From Leeuwenhoekiella polynyae (GTDB taxonomy: Bacteria > Bacteroidota > Bacteroidia > Flavobacteriales > Flavobacteriaceae), in NCBI RefSeq assembly GCF_042683665.1, contig NZ_JBHUOO010000023.1: 64,000 nt of DNA. One strand, written 5' to 3'. The position numbers and the translations under genes were made by a program. Under the pieces are notes generated by a model. It did no database searches. It worked only from the letters and a program-made list of their open reading frames with translations, and was not told the DNA's origin. Shown here piece by piece: positions 1 through 9,521 of this stretch (the stretch's first letter is position 1; each line of letters begins with the position of its first letter).

Positions 1-812
1 GTAGTAGAAATAATACCGTCTTTCATCTGTACATAGATGTCTTTAGCTTCTGGATTTCCTCCTGGATTGTTAGGATTAGGTCTTGGGGTGTTATTTTTTT
101 CTCTTTGTTGTGAGGCTCTACCACCGCGTATGACATCATCCTGACCTCCATAAGTAAGGCTGGGAGCCTGTAAATAAGTATCTGTGTCAAAAGTAGACTG
201 AGCATCTACATTGTATTTTGCGCCTTTTTGAGTGTAACCTTCTTCTTCAAGAACAAATTCATTATAGCGGTTTGTTCTCCATGTGCTAAACTCTACAGCC
301 TGAATCCAACTTACTCCTACCACAGGGTAACGAGCATAAGCTGGATGACGCAGGTAATTTTCAGTCATTGTTTCGTTAAAACCTAGACGGTTTCTCCATA
401 CTAATGTGTCTGGCAGTGCACCGTAATATATGTTTCTGTAGTTTGCTTCTTCGGGAGGGAATACTCGTTTGAGGTAGTCTAAGTATTCTAAATACATAAG
501 GTTTGTAACCTCTGTCTCGTCCATATAAAAAGACTGCACGTGTTGCTGGGTAGGTGTATTGTTCCAATCGTGCATTACATCATCCTGAACGCGACCCATT
601 GTAAAGGTTCCACCTTCAATAAATATTAGACCGGGAGCTGCTTCTTGCTCTTTGTAATCTGTATTAGCCTGAAAACCTCCATCTCTGTCATTAATGCTCC
701 AGCCTGTAGCTCGAGAGCTGTTCTTGTAGTCTTTGCCGTTGCGACCACAGCTTACCAATAGCATTGTTGAGAGGCTGAAAGCAAGCGTTTTAAACACTAG
801 ATTCCTGTTCAT
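1..812 (-). CDS. gldJ: Gliding motility lipoprotein GldJ (3' end beyond window)
   Basis: This frame is open from an ATG at 812 on the minus strand to the window edge, so about 270 N-terminal residues are visible and the C-terminus is missing. It starts with a lipoprotein signal ending in a lipobox-like LLVSC with Cys at about residue 24. It continues into a formylglycine-generating-enzyme (FGE/SUMF) type domain with the typical FIEGGTFTMG, DETEVTN and YPVVGVSW motifs. GldJ is an outer-membrane lipoprotein of the Bacteroidota gliding motor and type IX secretion system. The divergent neighbour porU strongly supports GldJ over the paralogue GldK and other FGE-domain lipoproteins. GldJ is thought to stabilise other Gld proteins; that is family knowledge, not visible here. 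Confidence 0.9.
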   Translation of the reverse strand, partial: MNRNLVFKTLAFSLSTMLLVSCGRNGKDYKNSSRATGWSINDRDGGFQANTDYKEQEAAPGLIFIEGGTFTMGRVQDDVMHDWNNTPTQQHVQSFYMDETEVTNLMYLEYLDYLKRVFPPEEANYRNIYYGALPDTLVWRNRLGFNETMTENYLRHPAYARYPVVGVSWIQAVEFSTWRTNRYNEFVLEEEGYTQKGAKYNVDAQSTFDTDTYLQAPSLTYGGQDDVIRGGRASQQREKNNTPRPNPNNPGGNPEAKDIYVQMKDGIIST

Positions 813-843
813 AGGTATAAATTCTTAAGAAGATTTGGGACTG

Positions 844-872
844 CAATATACTATAAAGAGCCCAATTTGCAA
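844..872 (-). promoter_or_regulatory. Probable gldJ promoter
   Basis: On the minus strand TTG (872-870) is followed after 19 bp by TATATTG (850-844). This is close to the Bacteroidota consensus of TTG, 19 bp, TAnnTTTG, with one base missing from the -7 box. It lies about 30 bp upstream of the gldJ start. The rest of the 813-1026 gap is AT-rich and I saw no clear porU promoter in it. Confidence 0.45.
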
Positions 873-1026
873 CAAAATAATAACTTTTGCAACTTGTTAA
901 TCCTGTTGATTCAGGAGGTTACACGGTTTTTAAACGAAACTCAATTCGCTTTAGTATACCTGTCTGATTTAAAAGCTTTATGTTAGTTTTAATTTCTAAT
1001 CTTGATTAAAGGAGATTTTCTGCAGA

Positions 1027-4000
1027 ATGAAACATTTATTGGTCTTTATTTTTTCAATCTTTAATTTGTTTCTCCTTGTGGCGCAACAGAAACAGTTTGC
1101 GGTGAGCTGGAGTGAAAACGTGAATGTTTCTACCATTGAGCAGCCTTTACTCGTGCCCGGTTTTGAAGAAGCAAACTTTAGCTATTCCCCGGTTACCGGA
1201 ATTCGATATTTAAATAGGTGGAAGGCTGAAGGAGCTATAGATCTAAATTCCGTGAGGCTGCAAGATATAGTTTATGAGCGTGTAAATTCTCAAACGCTTT
1301 TAAGTCTGAAGTCAGAATTAATACCTGAAGCACACAAGCTGAAAACCAGGAACTCAAATGCCCGCGGAATGGGTTTCTTTGAATTTAGTTTTTCACCAAT
1401 TATAAAATCTGATGGTGTTGTAAAACGTGTCACTTCATTTACAATTTCTTACAGTACAGCCCAAACCTTTAGGATAAATCAATCGAAATCTCCAGTGCTT
1501 TCAAATTCAATTTTTGAATCAGGAAGGTTTTATAAATTTTATGTGGATACCACTGGGGTTTTTAAAATTGATCGTGATTTTTTGCGTGATCTTGGGATGG
1601 AGGTCAATGCTATAAATCCACAAAATTTAAAAATATATGGTGATGGTGGGGCAATGTTACCGCTATTAAATGGGGATAATACCGTTTTTGATCCCCAGGA
1701 AAATGCAATAAAAGTAGTAGGTGGGGAAGACGGTAGTTTTGATTCTGAAGACTTCATACTATTGTATGGTGAAGGTACACTGCAATTTAACGCAGAGAGT
1801 TTGACACATGTTAACGCGTACGATGATAAGTCTTATTATTTTATTACGGCAGATGGTGGTGCTGGTTTGCGTGTTCAGAATATGCAGCAACCCGATGCTC
1901 CCGCTACACAGGTTATCACGACTTATGATACCTATCAATTTCACGAGTTCGATCGGGAGAATTTACTCAATCTGGGACGGCGTTGGTTTGGTGAGCATTT
2001 TGATATTGAAAATGAACAGGAATTTGTTTTTGAATTTCCCAACCGTGTTGCAGATGAGCCAGTTTCATTGCGTATTTATGTAGCGGCTATTTCAGAATCG
2101 CAGACTTCTTTTGCGGTCCGGTTGAATGGTGTGTCTGTAGCAAATCTGAGTCTTTTGCCTATTGATGAATCGATTTTGGCACGAGATGCTTCTTATGACA
2201 GCTTCTATAGAAGTGCGTCCAGCCCTGCTGTAACTACTTCTGGAGATCAGCTCACGGTCTCGCTCAATTATAATAATAATGGAAATCCTTCAAGTGTGGG
2301 ATATTTAGATTTTATAGCACTTGGAGCAACCTGCAGGCTTTCGGGTTATGGTAGTCAATTTGGTTTCTCTAATGCAGAAGCTGCTACAGTTTCCGGGGTA
2401 GGAGTGTATCAATTCTCAAATGCCGCAGAATTTTCAGAAGTATGGGATGTTACAGCTAGAAGCGCTATTGCTTCGGTGGCTAATGAAAACAACTCCGCAG
2501 ATTTTTCATTCAAAGCACAGTTAGGAGCAGAAAGAAAGTATGTCGCTGTAAATCCTAATGATTTTTATATTCCGAAGCGAGAAAATGGAAATGCTTTAGT
2601 TGCAAATCAAAATATTAAAGGAAGCATTTTTCAGAAAAACGGAAGCTTTCAAGATGTAGATTATCTGATCGTTACTTCAGCTGCATTGCGATCTCAGGCA
2701 CAACGTTTGGCTGATCATAACAGAACCTATCGCGGACTTCGGGTTCGGGTTGTAACGCTTAACGAGATTTACAATGAGTTTAGTTCTGGTAAGCAAGATA
2801 TTGGTGCTATTCGAAATCTAGTACGCTATGTTTATGAGAATGCATCTTCATCAGAAAACCGTCTGAAATATTTGTGCCTGCTGGGAGATGCTTCTTTTGA
2901 TTATAAAGACCGTGTGGCTGGCAACAATAATATTGTGCCCACCTTCAATACTTATTATAGTTTTTCGCAGTCTCAATCGTATATGAGTGATGATTATTTT
3001 GGTTCTTTAGATGCAGCAGAAGGAATTATAGAGAATAACAGTCCGGCTGGTAGCGGAGGTTCTGATCGCCTTGATGTTGCAGTGGGTAGAATCCTTGCTG
3101 ATACGCCTCAACTTGCTGATCAGGTGATTTCAAAAATTATAAATTATGATAGTCAGGCATCGCTGGGTCGGTGGCATAATGATTTTGTTTTAGTATCAGA
3201 TGACGTAGATCTTCTATGGGAGTTTACAGAATTAGAATCTACTATTGATGCGCTTGGGGATCAAATTCAGGAAGAGAAGCCCTTTATAAATGTCAAGAAA
3301 ATACATAGTGACAGTTATCAGCAACAGTCCTCTGCAGGTGGTGATCGGTACCCTGAAGTTAATGAAGCGATCATAACTGCGCTTGAAGCAGGCTCTCTGG
3401 TGATGACTTATTTGGGACACGGAGGCGAAAACACATTAGCTTCAGAATTTATTTTCACACGTGAAAATGCCCGAAATCTAAATAATAAAGACAAACTGCC
3501 GGTGATTGTGACGGTTACCTGTGAGTTTACTCGTTTTGATAATCCTAACCGTACAGCTGCGGGAGAAGAATTGTTATGGAATGCTAACGGAGGTGCAGTT
3601 GGTCTGGTGGCGACAACACGTGAAATTTCGGTGAGATTGGGAGTGAATTTTAATAGGCAATTGGCATCCAATCTTTTTTCCTTCGGAACAAATGAAATAA
3701 AAAGTGTCGCAGAAAACCTCAGAGAAACAAAAAATCAAATCAACGATGATAATCGCCGGGTTATCTTTTTTATAGGGGATCCTGCGATGAAGCTGGCGTT
3801 TGCAGATCCCGATATCCGATTGACAGCTATTAATGATATACCTATAACGCAACAAGTAGATACATTAAAGGCTTTAAGCCGAATTAAAATGAGTGGTGAA
3901 GTTGTTGGTCTAAATGGCCAGCGCATATCGGGTTATAACGGAGAACTTTCTGCGACGGTCTATGACAAATATATTGAGCGGCAAACGCTGGGTAATGATG

Positions 4001-4908
4001 GTACGACAGATGCTAACGGAAATTTGTTAATTCTAAACTTTAAAGCGTTAGGTGCAATCTTGTATCGAGGTAAGGCTAGTGTTAAAAATGGTGTTTTTGA
4101 TTTTGAATTTGTTGTTCCGAAAGATGCTGCGATTCCGTTGGGGACCGGTAGAGTAAATTTTTACAGTAAACGAACAGGAGTTGTTGAGGATCAAGCGGGA
4201 GCTAACGAGCAGGTAATAGTGGGTGGTTTGAATGAAAATGCGCCTGATGATAATGAAGGGCCGCTGATCAATTTGTATATGAATGATGAGAATTTTGTGA
4301 ATGGAGGGGTGACCAATACGTCGCCTACACTTCTCATAAAACTAGAAGATGAAAACGGAATCAATACAGCAGGTGGAATAGGACATGACTTGATCGCGAT
4401 TATAGATGGAGATGAAGAAAACCCCATTATTCTCAATGAATTTTATGAGAGCGATGTCGATAATTTTAACTTGGGAAGGGCTTTACGAACGTTGCGCGAT
4501 CTGGAGCCCGGTTTGCACACCGTGACTGTAATTGCCTGGGATACGTATAATAATTCTTCTACTGCAGATCTTCAATTTGTAGTCGCAGGTGATGAAGAAT
4601 TAAAATTGGAGCACGTGCTTAATTATCCCAATCCATTTGTGAATTATACCGAGTTTTGGTTCAATCACAACCGTCCTTACGAGCCATTAGAAGTTCAAGT
4701 TCAGATTTTTACTGTGACAGGTAAAGTAGTAAAGACCATAAATCAGTTGGTTACAACTACCGGTTTTTTATCTCGTGAGATCACTTGGGATGGTCTTGAT
4801 GATTTTGGTCAAAAAATAGGAAAAGGCGTTTATGTATATAAGATTACCGTGAAATCTACGTTAACGAATAAGAAAGTTGAAAAGTTTGAGAAATTAGTCA
4901 TTCTGTAG
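1027..4908 (+). CDS. porU: Type IX secretion system sortase PorU
   Basis: This encodes 1293 residues, usual for PorU. A signal peptide covers about residues 1-20. The central region is a gingipain-like C25 peptidase domain with the catalytic pair visible as His798 in LGHGGEN and Cys832 in TVTCEF. A C-terminal immunoglobulin-like/FlgD-like tail carries NYPNPF, WDGLDDFG and GKGVYVYK motifs, typical of type IX substrates. PorU removes the C-terminal signal of type IX cargo at the cell surface and attaches the cargo to lipopolysaccharide. It is followed by porV, its outer-membrane partner, 36 bp downstream, and gldJ diverges upstream; this arrangement is common in the phylum. Confidence 0.95.
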   Translation: MKHLLVFIFSIFNLFLLVAQQKQFAVSWSENVNVSTIEQPLLVPGFEEANFSYSPVTGIRYLNRWKAEGAIDLNSVRLQDIVYERVNSQTLLSLKSELIPEAHKLKTRNSNARGMGFFEFSFSPIIKSDGVVKRVTSFTISYSTAQTFRINQSKSPVLSNSIFESGRFYKFYVDTTGVFKIDRDFLRDLGMEVNAINPQNLKIYGDGGAMLPLLNGDNTVFDPQENAIKVVGGEDGSFDSEDFILLYGEGTLQFNAESLTHVNAYDDKSYYFITADGGAGLRVQNMQQPDAPATQVITTYDTYQFHEFDRENLLNLGRRWFGEHFDIENEQEFVFEFPNRVADEPVSLRIYVAAISESQTSFAVRLNGVSVANLSLLPIDESILARDASYDSFYRSASSPAVTTSGDQLTVSLNYNNNGNPSSVGYLDFIALGATCRLSGYGSQFGFSNAEAATVSGVGVYQFSNAAEFSEVWDVTARSAIASVANENNSADFSFKAQLGAERKYVAVNPNDFYIPKRENGNALVANQNIKGSIFQKNGSFQDVDYLIVTSAALRSQAQRLADHNRTYRGLRVRVVTLNEIYNEFSSGKQDIGAIRNLVRYVYENASSSENRLKYLCLLGDASFDYKDRVAGNNNIVPTFNTYYSFSQSQSYMSDDYFGSLDAAEGIIENNSPAGSGGSDRLDVAVGRILADTPQLADQVISKIINYDSQASLGRWHNDFVLVSDDVDLLWEFTELESTIDALGDQIQEEKPFINVKKIHSDSYQQQSSAGGDRYPEVNEAIITALEAGSLVMTYLGHGGENTLASEFIFTRENARNLNNKDKLPVIVTVTCEFTRFDNPNRTAAGEELLWNANGGAVGLVATTREISVRLGVNFNRQLASNLFSFGTNEIKSVAENLRETKNQINDDNRRVIFFIGDPAMKLAFADPDIRLTAINDIPITQQVDTLKALSRIKMSGEVVGLNGQRISGYNGELSATVYDKYIERQTLGNDGTTDANGNLLILNFKALGAILYRGKASVKNGVFDFEFVVPKDAAIPLGTGRVNFYSKRTGVVEDQAGANEQVIVGGLNENAPDDNEGPLINLYMNDENFVNGGVTNTSPTLLIKLEDENGINTAGGIGHDLIAIIDGDEENPIILNEFYESDVDNFNLGRALRTLRDLEPGLHTVTVIAWDTYNNSSTADLQFVVAGDEELKLEHVLNYPNPFVNYTEFWFNHNRPYEPLEVQVQIFTVTGKVVKTINQLVTTTGFLSREITWDGLDDFGQKIGKGVYVYKITVKSTLTNKKVEKFEKLVIL

Positions 4909-4944
4909 GCTTTTAATTTATATTTGTCAAAAGACGCTTCTTTA

Positions 4945-6114
4945 ATGAAAAAAACGTTACTCTTTTTATTTTGTTTTATTTCTCTTCAGCAATTACAAGC
5001 TCAGGAAGTTGAAGGTCGCCCTATAACTACAGGTGTTCCTTTTCTAAGTATTGCGGCTGATGCACGTGCGGCGGGTTTAGGCGATCAAGGGGTAGCAACT
5101 AGTCCTGATGCGTATTCTCAACAGTGGAATCCGGCTAAATATGCATTTATTGAGCAGCAGCAAGGAGTAGGGTTCAATTACACGCCATATTTAAGTCAGA
5201 TAGTAGATGATATATTCTTAGGTCAGGTAACCTATTATAATCGTATTAATGAGCGTAGCGCCTTTGGAGGAAGTCTGCGTTATTTCAGTCTTGGTGATAT
5301 AGAATCTATACAGAGCAGCAATCCTTCACAAGCAGAATTAGAAAACCCGTTGATTTTAAGTCCGAATGAATTCACACTTGATTTATCGTACGCATTAAAA
5401 TTGAGTGATCGTTTTTCTATGGCAGTTGCCGGAAGGTATTTACGCAGTAATTTAAAACTTCAGATTAATGATGAAGATGCAAGTGCAGCAGGATCTGTAG
5501 GTGTTGATATTGCAGGGTATTATCAGTCTGAAGAGATTACTTATAACGATTTTAATGGTCGCTGGCGGGGAGGTTTTAATATTTCAAACATTGGTCCGAA
5601 AATTAAATATGACGAAGCCGGACAAGAAAATTTTATTCCTACCAATCTGCGTATAGGTGGTGGTTTCGATTTTATTTTAGATGCCTATAATGTCGTTGCT
5701 GTGGGACTTGAATTTAATAAATTACTGGTGCCATCACCTCAAGATTTTAATGGAGACGGTGTGATTGATGGTTCTGATAGTGAGGAATATAATAACATTG
5801 GTTTCTTTGAAGGGATGTTTCAGTCCTTTGGCGATGCACCCAACGGTTTTGGTGAAGAGCTAAAAGAGGTAACTTGGTCTTTAGGTGCAGAATATAAATA
5901 TGATGATGTGTTTGCTTTTAGAGCAGGATATTTTAATGAGAGTGATTTAAAGGGTGCCCGTAAGTTCGCAACCCTTGGTTTAGGGTTTAAATATACGGCT
6001 ATAGATATTGATGTTTCCTATTTGTTTTCTACAACACAAGTGCGTAACCCATTAGAGAATACACTGCGTTTTGGGATCACATTTAGTTTTGGTGACGAGT
6101 ATACAGAATACTAA
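4945..6114 (+). CDS. porV: Type IX secretion outer-membrane protein PorV (LptO)
   Basis: The product is 389 residues from the ATG at 4945. The frame can be extended to a TTG at 4924, but the ATG gives a clean signal peptide (MKKTLLFLFCF, cleaved after LQAQ), so I prefer it. Mature N-terminal GVPFLSIAADARAAGLGDQG and the repeated aromatic strands fit a FadL-like 14-stranded barrel of the PorV family, ending in a strand with terminal aromatic residues. PorV shuttles type IX cargo from the translocon to the sortase PorU, its upstream neighbour. It is probably cotranscribed with porU and cdd. Confidence 0.93.
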   Translation: MKKTLLFLFCFISLQQLQAQEVEGRPITTGVPFLSIAADARAAGLGDQGVATSPDAYSQQWNPAKYAFIEQQQGVGFNYTPYLSQIVDDIFLGQVTYYNRINERSAFGGSLRYFSLGDIESIQSSNPSQAELENPLILSPNEFTLDLSYALKLSDRFSMAVAGRYLRSNLKLQINDEDASAAGSVGVDIAGYYQSEEITYNDFNGRWRGGFNISNIGPKIKYDEAGQENFIPTNLRIGGGFDFILDAYNVVAVGLEFNKLLVPSPQDFNGDGVIDGSDSEEYNNIGFFEGMFQSFGDAPNGFGEELKEVTWSLGAEYKYDDVFAFRAGYFNESDLKGARKFATLGLGFKYTAIDIDVSYLFSTTQVRNPLENTLRFGITFSFGDEYTEY

Positions 6115-6120
6115 TTCTCT

Positions 6121-6603
6121 ATGAAAAAAATAAGAATTGAATCTGAGCTAGAGGCTTATGATGATCTAAAAGAGTTGCCTAAGGATGTTCAGGATTTGAT
6201 GCGTGCAGCTTTTGAGGCTCGTGATGCAGCGTATGCTCCGTATTCAAAATTTCACGTAGGTGCTGCAATTCAGCTTGAAAATGGTATCGTGGTAAAAGGG
6301 AGTAATCAAGAAAATGCAGCTTATCCATCCGGTCTTTGTGCAGAACGTACCGCGATTTATTATGCCGGCGCAAATCATGCAGATCAAAAAATAAATACGA
6401 TGGCTATTTCGGCTAAAGCTCAAAATAAAGAAACGTTAACTCCTATACCGCCTTGTGGGGCTTGCAGACAGGCTATCGCAGAGTATGAGGTTAAACAAGA
6501 TCAACCGATTGTGATTTATTTTATGGGAGAGCGTGGGGCGGTTTTTAAAAGTGACTCCTTGCGTAACTTACTTCCCTTTATATTTACTCACGAGTATTTA
6601 TAG
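6121..6603 (+). CDS. cdd: Cytidine deaminase
   Basis: A 160-residue protein, typical of the homotetrameric class. It converts cytidine and deoxycytidine to uridine and deoxyuridine. The zinc and proton-transfer motif CAER (in GLCAERTAIYYA) and the second zinc motif PPCGACRQ are both intact, and the substrate-binding N-terminal part YAPYSKFHVGAA is clear. It begins 6 bp after porV, so it is likely the last gene of the porU-porV-cdd unit; the link to secretion is positional only. Confidence 0.95.
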   Translation: MKKIRIESELEAYDDLKELPKDVQDLMRAAFEARDAAYAPYSKFHVGAAIQLENGIVVKGSNQENAAYPSGLCAERTAIYYAGANHADQKINTMAISAKAQNKETLTPIPPCGACRQAIAEYEVKQDQPIVIYFMGERGAVFKSDSLRNLLPFIFTHEYL

Positions 6604-6711
6604 AAAACATTTTTTTTAGAATTTAATCAGCAATTTTTTGCGTTTGTAAAATGCTGCTTGCTACAGCTCAATTTTTTTAGCAAAGACTTTCACGCTTCGT
6701 CTTGAATATAC

Positions 6712-6719
6712 TATTTTTG
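6712..6719 (+). promoter_or_regulatory. Probable -7 element of pdhA-pdhC
   Basis: TATTTTTG matches TAnnTTTG and lies about 50 bp before pdhA, in the 165-bp gap after cdd. No good TTG is seen 19 bp upstream, so support is partial. Confidence 0.4.
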
Positions 6720-6768
6720 TTCTTCGTCTAAAAAGACGGCTTGGTGTATAGATAAATCTATAATTTAA

Positions 6769-7770
6769 ATGAAAGAAATCACAAAAGAGGTATACCTGAA
6801 CTGGTATGAAGAAATGTCCTTCTGGCGCAAGTTTGAAGATAAACTGGCACAGGTTTATATTCAGCAAAAAGTAAGAGGATTTTTGCATTTGTATAATGGT
6901 CAAGAGGCTATTCTTGCAGGAGCCCTTCACGCGATGGATCTTACAAAGGATAAAATGATCACCGCTTACCGTAATCACGTGCAGCCAATAGGTATGGGAG
7001 AAGATCCTAAACGCGTAATGGCAGAGCTTTATGGTAAAAAAACCGGTACTTCTATGGGATTGGGTGGTTCTATGCACATCTTTTCTAAAGAGCACCGTTT
7101 TTACGGAGGTCACGGTATCGTAGGAGGTCAGATTCCTCTAGGTGCTGGTTTAGCCTTTGGTGACAAATACTTTAAGCGAGATGCAGTTACCTTAACGTTT
7201 TTTGGTGATGGTGCTGCGCGTCAAGGTTCTTTACACGAGACTTTTAATATGGCGATGAACTGGAAACTTCCTGTTGTTTTTTGTGTAGAAAATAACGGTT
7301 ACGCGATGGGAACTTCAGTAAAACGTACTGCTAACCATGAAGATATTTGGAAGTTAGGCTTAGGTTATGAGATGCCTTGTGGCCCTGTAGATGCGATGAA
7401 CCCAGTTGCAGTTGCAGAAGCTTTTGATGAAGCAATTGCACGCGCACGTCGTGGAGATGGTCCTACATTTTTAGAGTTAAAAACATACCGATACAGAGGT
7501 CATTCTATGAGTGATGCTCAAAAGTATCGTACCAAAGATGAAGTAGCAGAATATCAGAAAATTGATCCGATTACTCAGGTTAAAGATATTTTGTTAGAAA
7601 AGAAATTTGCTACAGAAGAAGAATTAAAAGAAATAGACAAGCGCGTTAAAAAGCGAGTTGCTGAGTGCGAAAAATTTGCAGATGAGAGTGATTTCCCTGA
7701 TAAAGAAATTATGTATGACGTAGTTTACGAGCAGGAAGACTATCCATTTTTAGCACATAAACCAGAATAA
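6769..7770 (+). CDS. pdhA: Pyruvate dehydrogenase E1 component, alpha subunit
   Basis: A 333-residue thiamine-diphosphate enzyme subunit. It oxidatively decarboxylates pyruvate and transfers the acetyl group to lipoyl E2. The cofactor motif runs from FFGDGAARQGS to ENNGYAMGTS, and the phosphorylation-loop-like RYRGHSMSDAQKYR is present. pdhC (E2) follows after 3 bp, so the two are translationally linked. The E1 beta subunit is not encoded nearby, so the enzyme needs a beta subunit from elsewhere in the genome. Branched-chain 2-oxoacid dehydrogenase E1 alpha is an alternative but the sequence pattern and the E2 neighbour favour pyruvate. Confidence 0.93.
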   Translation: MKEITKEVYLNWYEEMSFWRKFEDKLAQVYIQQKVRGFLHLYNGQEAILAGALHAMDLTKDKMITAYRNHVQPIGMGEDPKRVMAELYGKKTGTSMGLGGSMHIFSKEHRFYGGHGIVGGQIPLGAGLAFGDKYFKRDAVTLTFFGDGAARQGSLHETFNMAMNWKLPVVFCVENNGYAMGTSVKRTANHEDIWKLGLGYEMPCGPVDAMNPVAVAEAFDEAIARARRGDGPTFLELKTYRYRGHSMSDAQKYRTKDEVAEYQKIDPITQVKDILLEKKFATEEELKEIDKRVKKRVAECEKFADESDFPDKEIMYDVVYEQEDYPFLAHKPE

Positions 7771-7773
7771 ATT

Positions 7774-9453
7774 ATGGCAGAAGTAATTAAAATGCCCCGC
7801 CTTAGTGATACAATGGAAGAAGGAACCGTTGCATCCTGGCTAAAGAAAGAAGGAGATAAAGTAGAAGAAGGAGATATCCTTGCAGAAATAGAAACTGACA
7901 AAGCTACAATGGAGTTTGAGTCTTTCTATGAAGGTACTTTACTGCATATAGGAATTCAAGAAGGTGAGACTGCTAATGTAGATGCGCTTCTTGCAATTAT
8001 AGGAGAAGAAGGAGAAGATATTTCCGGTTTATTAGATGGAAGTAGTGCTGCTTCTGACTCAAAGGAAGAAGAGGAAGAAGATAGTTCTGAGGAAACTGAA
8101 GAAACTGCTGCTGAAGAAGAAGAGGAAACTTCTGAAAAAGATTCATCTGAAGATGCAGGTGGTTCAGAAATCCCAGATGGTGTTGAGGTGGTTACAATGC
8201 CGCGCCTTAGTGACACAATGGAAGAGGGGACTGTAGCTTCTTGGTTGAAAAAAGAAGGGGATAAAGTAGAGGAAGGAGATATTCTTGCAGAAATAGAGAC
8301 AGACAAAGCTACAATGGAGTTTGAGTCTTTCTATAATGGTACGCTGCTTCATATCGGTATTCAGGAAGGAGAAACTGCAAAAGTTGATTCTTTACTTGCA
8401 ATAATCGGTGAGGAAGGTACAGATGTTTCTGGCGTAATCAGCAGTCTTAAATCTGGTGGAGCTAAGAAAGAGGCTCCTAAGAAGGAAGCACCGAAAAAGG
8501 AGGCTCCTAAGAAACAAGAAGCCAAAAAAGAAAAGCCGAAGAAAGAAGCTCCTAAAAAGGAAGAAAATAAATCAGCTTCAAAAAATACATCTTCTAGTGA
8601 TGGTCGTGTTTTTGCATCGCCATTAGCTAAAAAATTAGCAGAAGAAAAAGGAATTGACCTTGCAAAAGTTCCTGGAAGTGGAGAAAATGGCCGCGTAGTT
8701 CGCAAAGATATTGAGAATTATACCCCGGTAACTTCAGGAGCAGGAGTGCAACAGTTTGTTGCAACTGGTGAAGAGAGCTATGAGGATATTAATAATTCTC
8801 AAATGCGTAAGGCTATAGCAAAATCTTTAGGTAAATCTAAATTCACTGCGCCGCATTATTATTTGAATGTTGAGTTTGACATGGAAAATATGATTGCATT
8901 CCGCGGTCAGTTTAACCAGTTGCCTGATACAAAGGTTTCTTATAATGATATGATTCTAAAAGCGGTTTCTATCGCTTTAAAACAGCATCCGCAAGTAAAC
9001 TCGCAGTGGTTTGATGATAAGATGCGTTTAAATAAGCATGTGCATATAGGTGTTGCGGTTGCAGTGCCAGACGGATTAGTGGTTCCTGTTGTTGAATTTG
9101 CAAATGAAAAATCATTACAGCAAATCAATGCAGAGGTAAAAGAACTTGCTGGTAAAGCACGTAACAAGAAGTTGAAGCCTGAAGAAATGCAAGGAAGTAC
9201 TTTCACCATTTCAAACTTAGGGATGTTTGGGATCACTAACTTTACTTCAATTATCAATCAGCCTAACTCTGCAATTTTGTCTGTAGGTTCTATAATTGAA
9301 AAACCTGTTGTAAAAGACGGTAAAATTGTTGTGGGCAATACAATGACTTTATCAATGGCTTGTGACCACCGTACAATTGATGGTGCTACAGGAGCTCAGT
9401 TTTTACAGACTCTAAAAACATATATTGAAAATCCTGTTTTGATGTTGGCCTAA
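7774..9453 (+). CDS. pdhC: Dihydrolipoamide acetyltransferase (PDH E2), two lipoyl domains
   Basis: A 559-residue E2. Domain order: lipoyl domain 1 (about 3-85, lipoyl Lys43 in ETDKATMEF), an acidic Ser/Glu linker (about 90-130), lipoyl domain 2 (about 139-222, Lys178), a Lys/Ala/Pro-rich linker (about 228-270), the E1/E3-binding domain (ASPLAKKLAEEKGIDLAKV), and a catalytic acyltransferase core ending in the active-site DHRTIDGA motif. The two lipoyl domains are nearly identical, including a 46-residue run without a difference. E2 forms the core of the complex and passes the acetyl group to coenzyme A. It is followed by an intrinsic terminator. Confidence 0.95.
   Translation: MAEVIKMPRLSDTMEEGTVASWLKKEGDKVEEGDILAEIETDKATMEFESFYEGTLLHIGIQEGETANVDALLAIIGEEGEDISGLLDGSSAASDSKEEEEEDSSEETEETAAEEEEETSEKDSSEDAGGSEIPDGVEVVTMPRLSDTMEEGTVASWLKKEGDKVEEGDILAEIETDKATMEFESFYNGTLLHIGIQEGETAKVDSLLAIIGEEGTDVSGVISSLKSGGAKKEAPKKEAPKKEAPKKQEAKKEKPKKEAPKKEENKSASKNTSSSDGRVFASPLAKKLAEEKGIDLAKVPGSGENGRVVRKDIENYTPVTSGAGVQQFVATGEESYEDINNSQMRKAIAKSLGKSKFTAPHYYLNVEFDMENMIAFRGQFNQLPDTKVSYNDMILKAVSIALKQHPQVNSQWFDDKMRLNKHVHIGVAVAVPDGLVVPVVEFANEKSLQQINAEVKELAGKARNKKLKPEEMQGSTFTISNLGMFGITNFTSIINQPNSAILSVGSIIEKPVVKDGKIVVGNTMTLSMACDHRTIDGATGAQFLQTLKTYIENPVLMLA
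7783..8439 (+). repeat. Tandem duplication of lipoyl-domain coding sequence in pdhC
   Basis: The segments 7783-8025 and 8188-8439 encode the two lipoyl domains and are highly similar also in DNA, differing mostly at third positions. They are separated by the acidic linker. This points to an in-gene duplication kept uniform by selection or gene conversion. Confidence 0.85.
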
Positions 9454-9480
9454 AAATCAATTTATTAAATAGATAACTTA

Positions 9481-9510
9481 AAAACCCGTCAAATTATGAT
9501 GGGTTTTTTT
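9481..9510 (+). terminator. Intrinsic terminator after pdhC
   Basis: AAAACCCGTCA pairs with TGATGGGTTTT (one G-T pair) around a 5-nt loop and is followed by a T run. It lies 27 bp after the pdhC stop codon. Confidence 0.8.
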
Positions 9511-9521
9511 ATATTGAACGT

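Noticed and set aside
4924..4944. TTG start for porV
   Set aside because: The ATG at 4945 gives a regular signal peptide; the extension adds seven polar residues before it.
6661..7113. Minus-strand frame of 150 codons over the cdd-pdhA gap
   Set aside because: Most of it is antisense to the strongly conserved pdhA; the product looks like random Flavobacterial antisense (Phe, His, Ile rich).
7956..8306. Minus-strand frame of 116 codons inside pdhC
   Set aside because: Antisense of the acidic linker; Ser-rich low complexity, no start context or homology-like pattern.
8461..8570. Short direct repeats (AAG AAG GAA GCA CCG type) as a CRISPR or satellite array
   Set aside because: They are in frame within the pdhC linker and encode KKEAP units; no spacers.
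8361..8705. Open frame of 114 codons on the minus strand inside pdhC
   Set aside because: It is the antisense reading of the Lys/Ala/Pro-rich linker, which leaves the opposite strand free of stops; the product is low-complexity Phe/Ser/Ala and has no domain.
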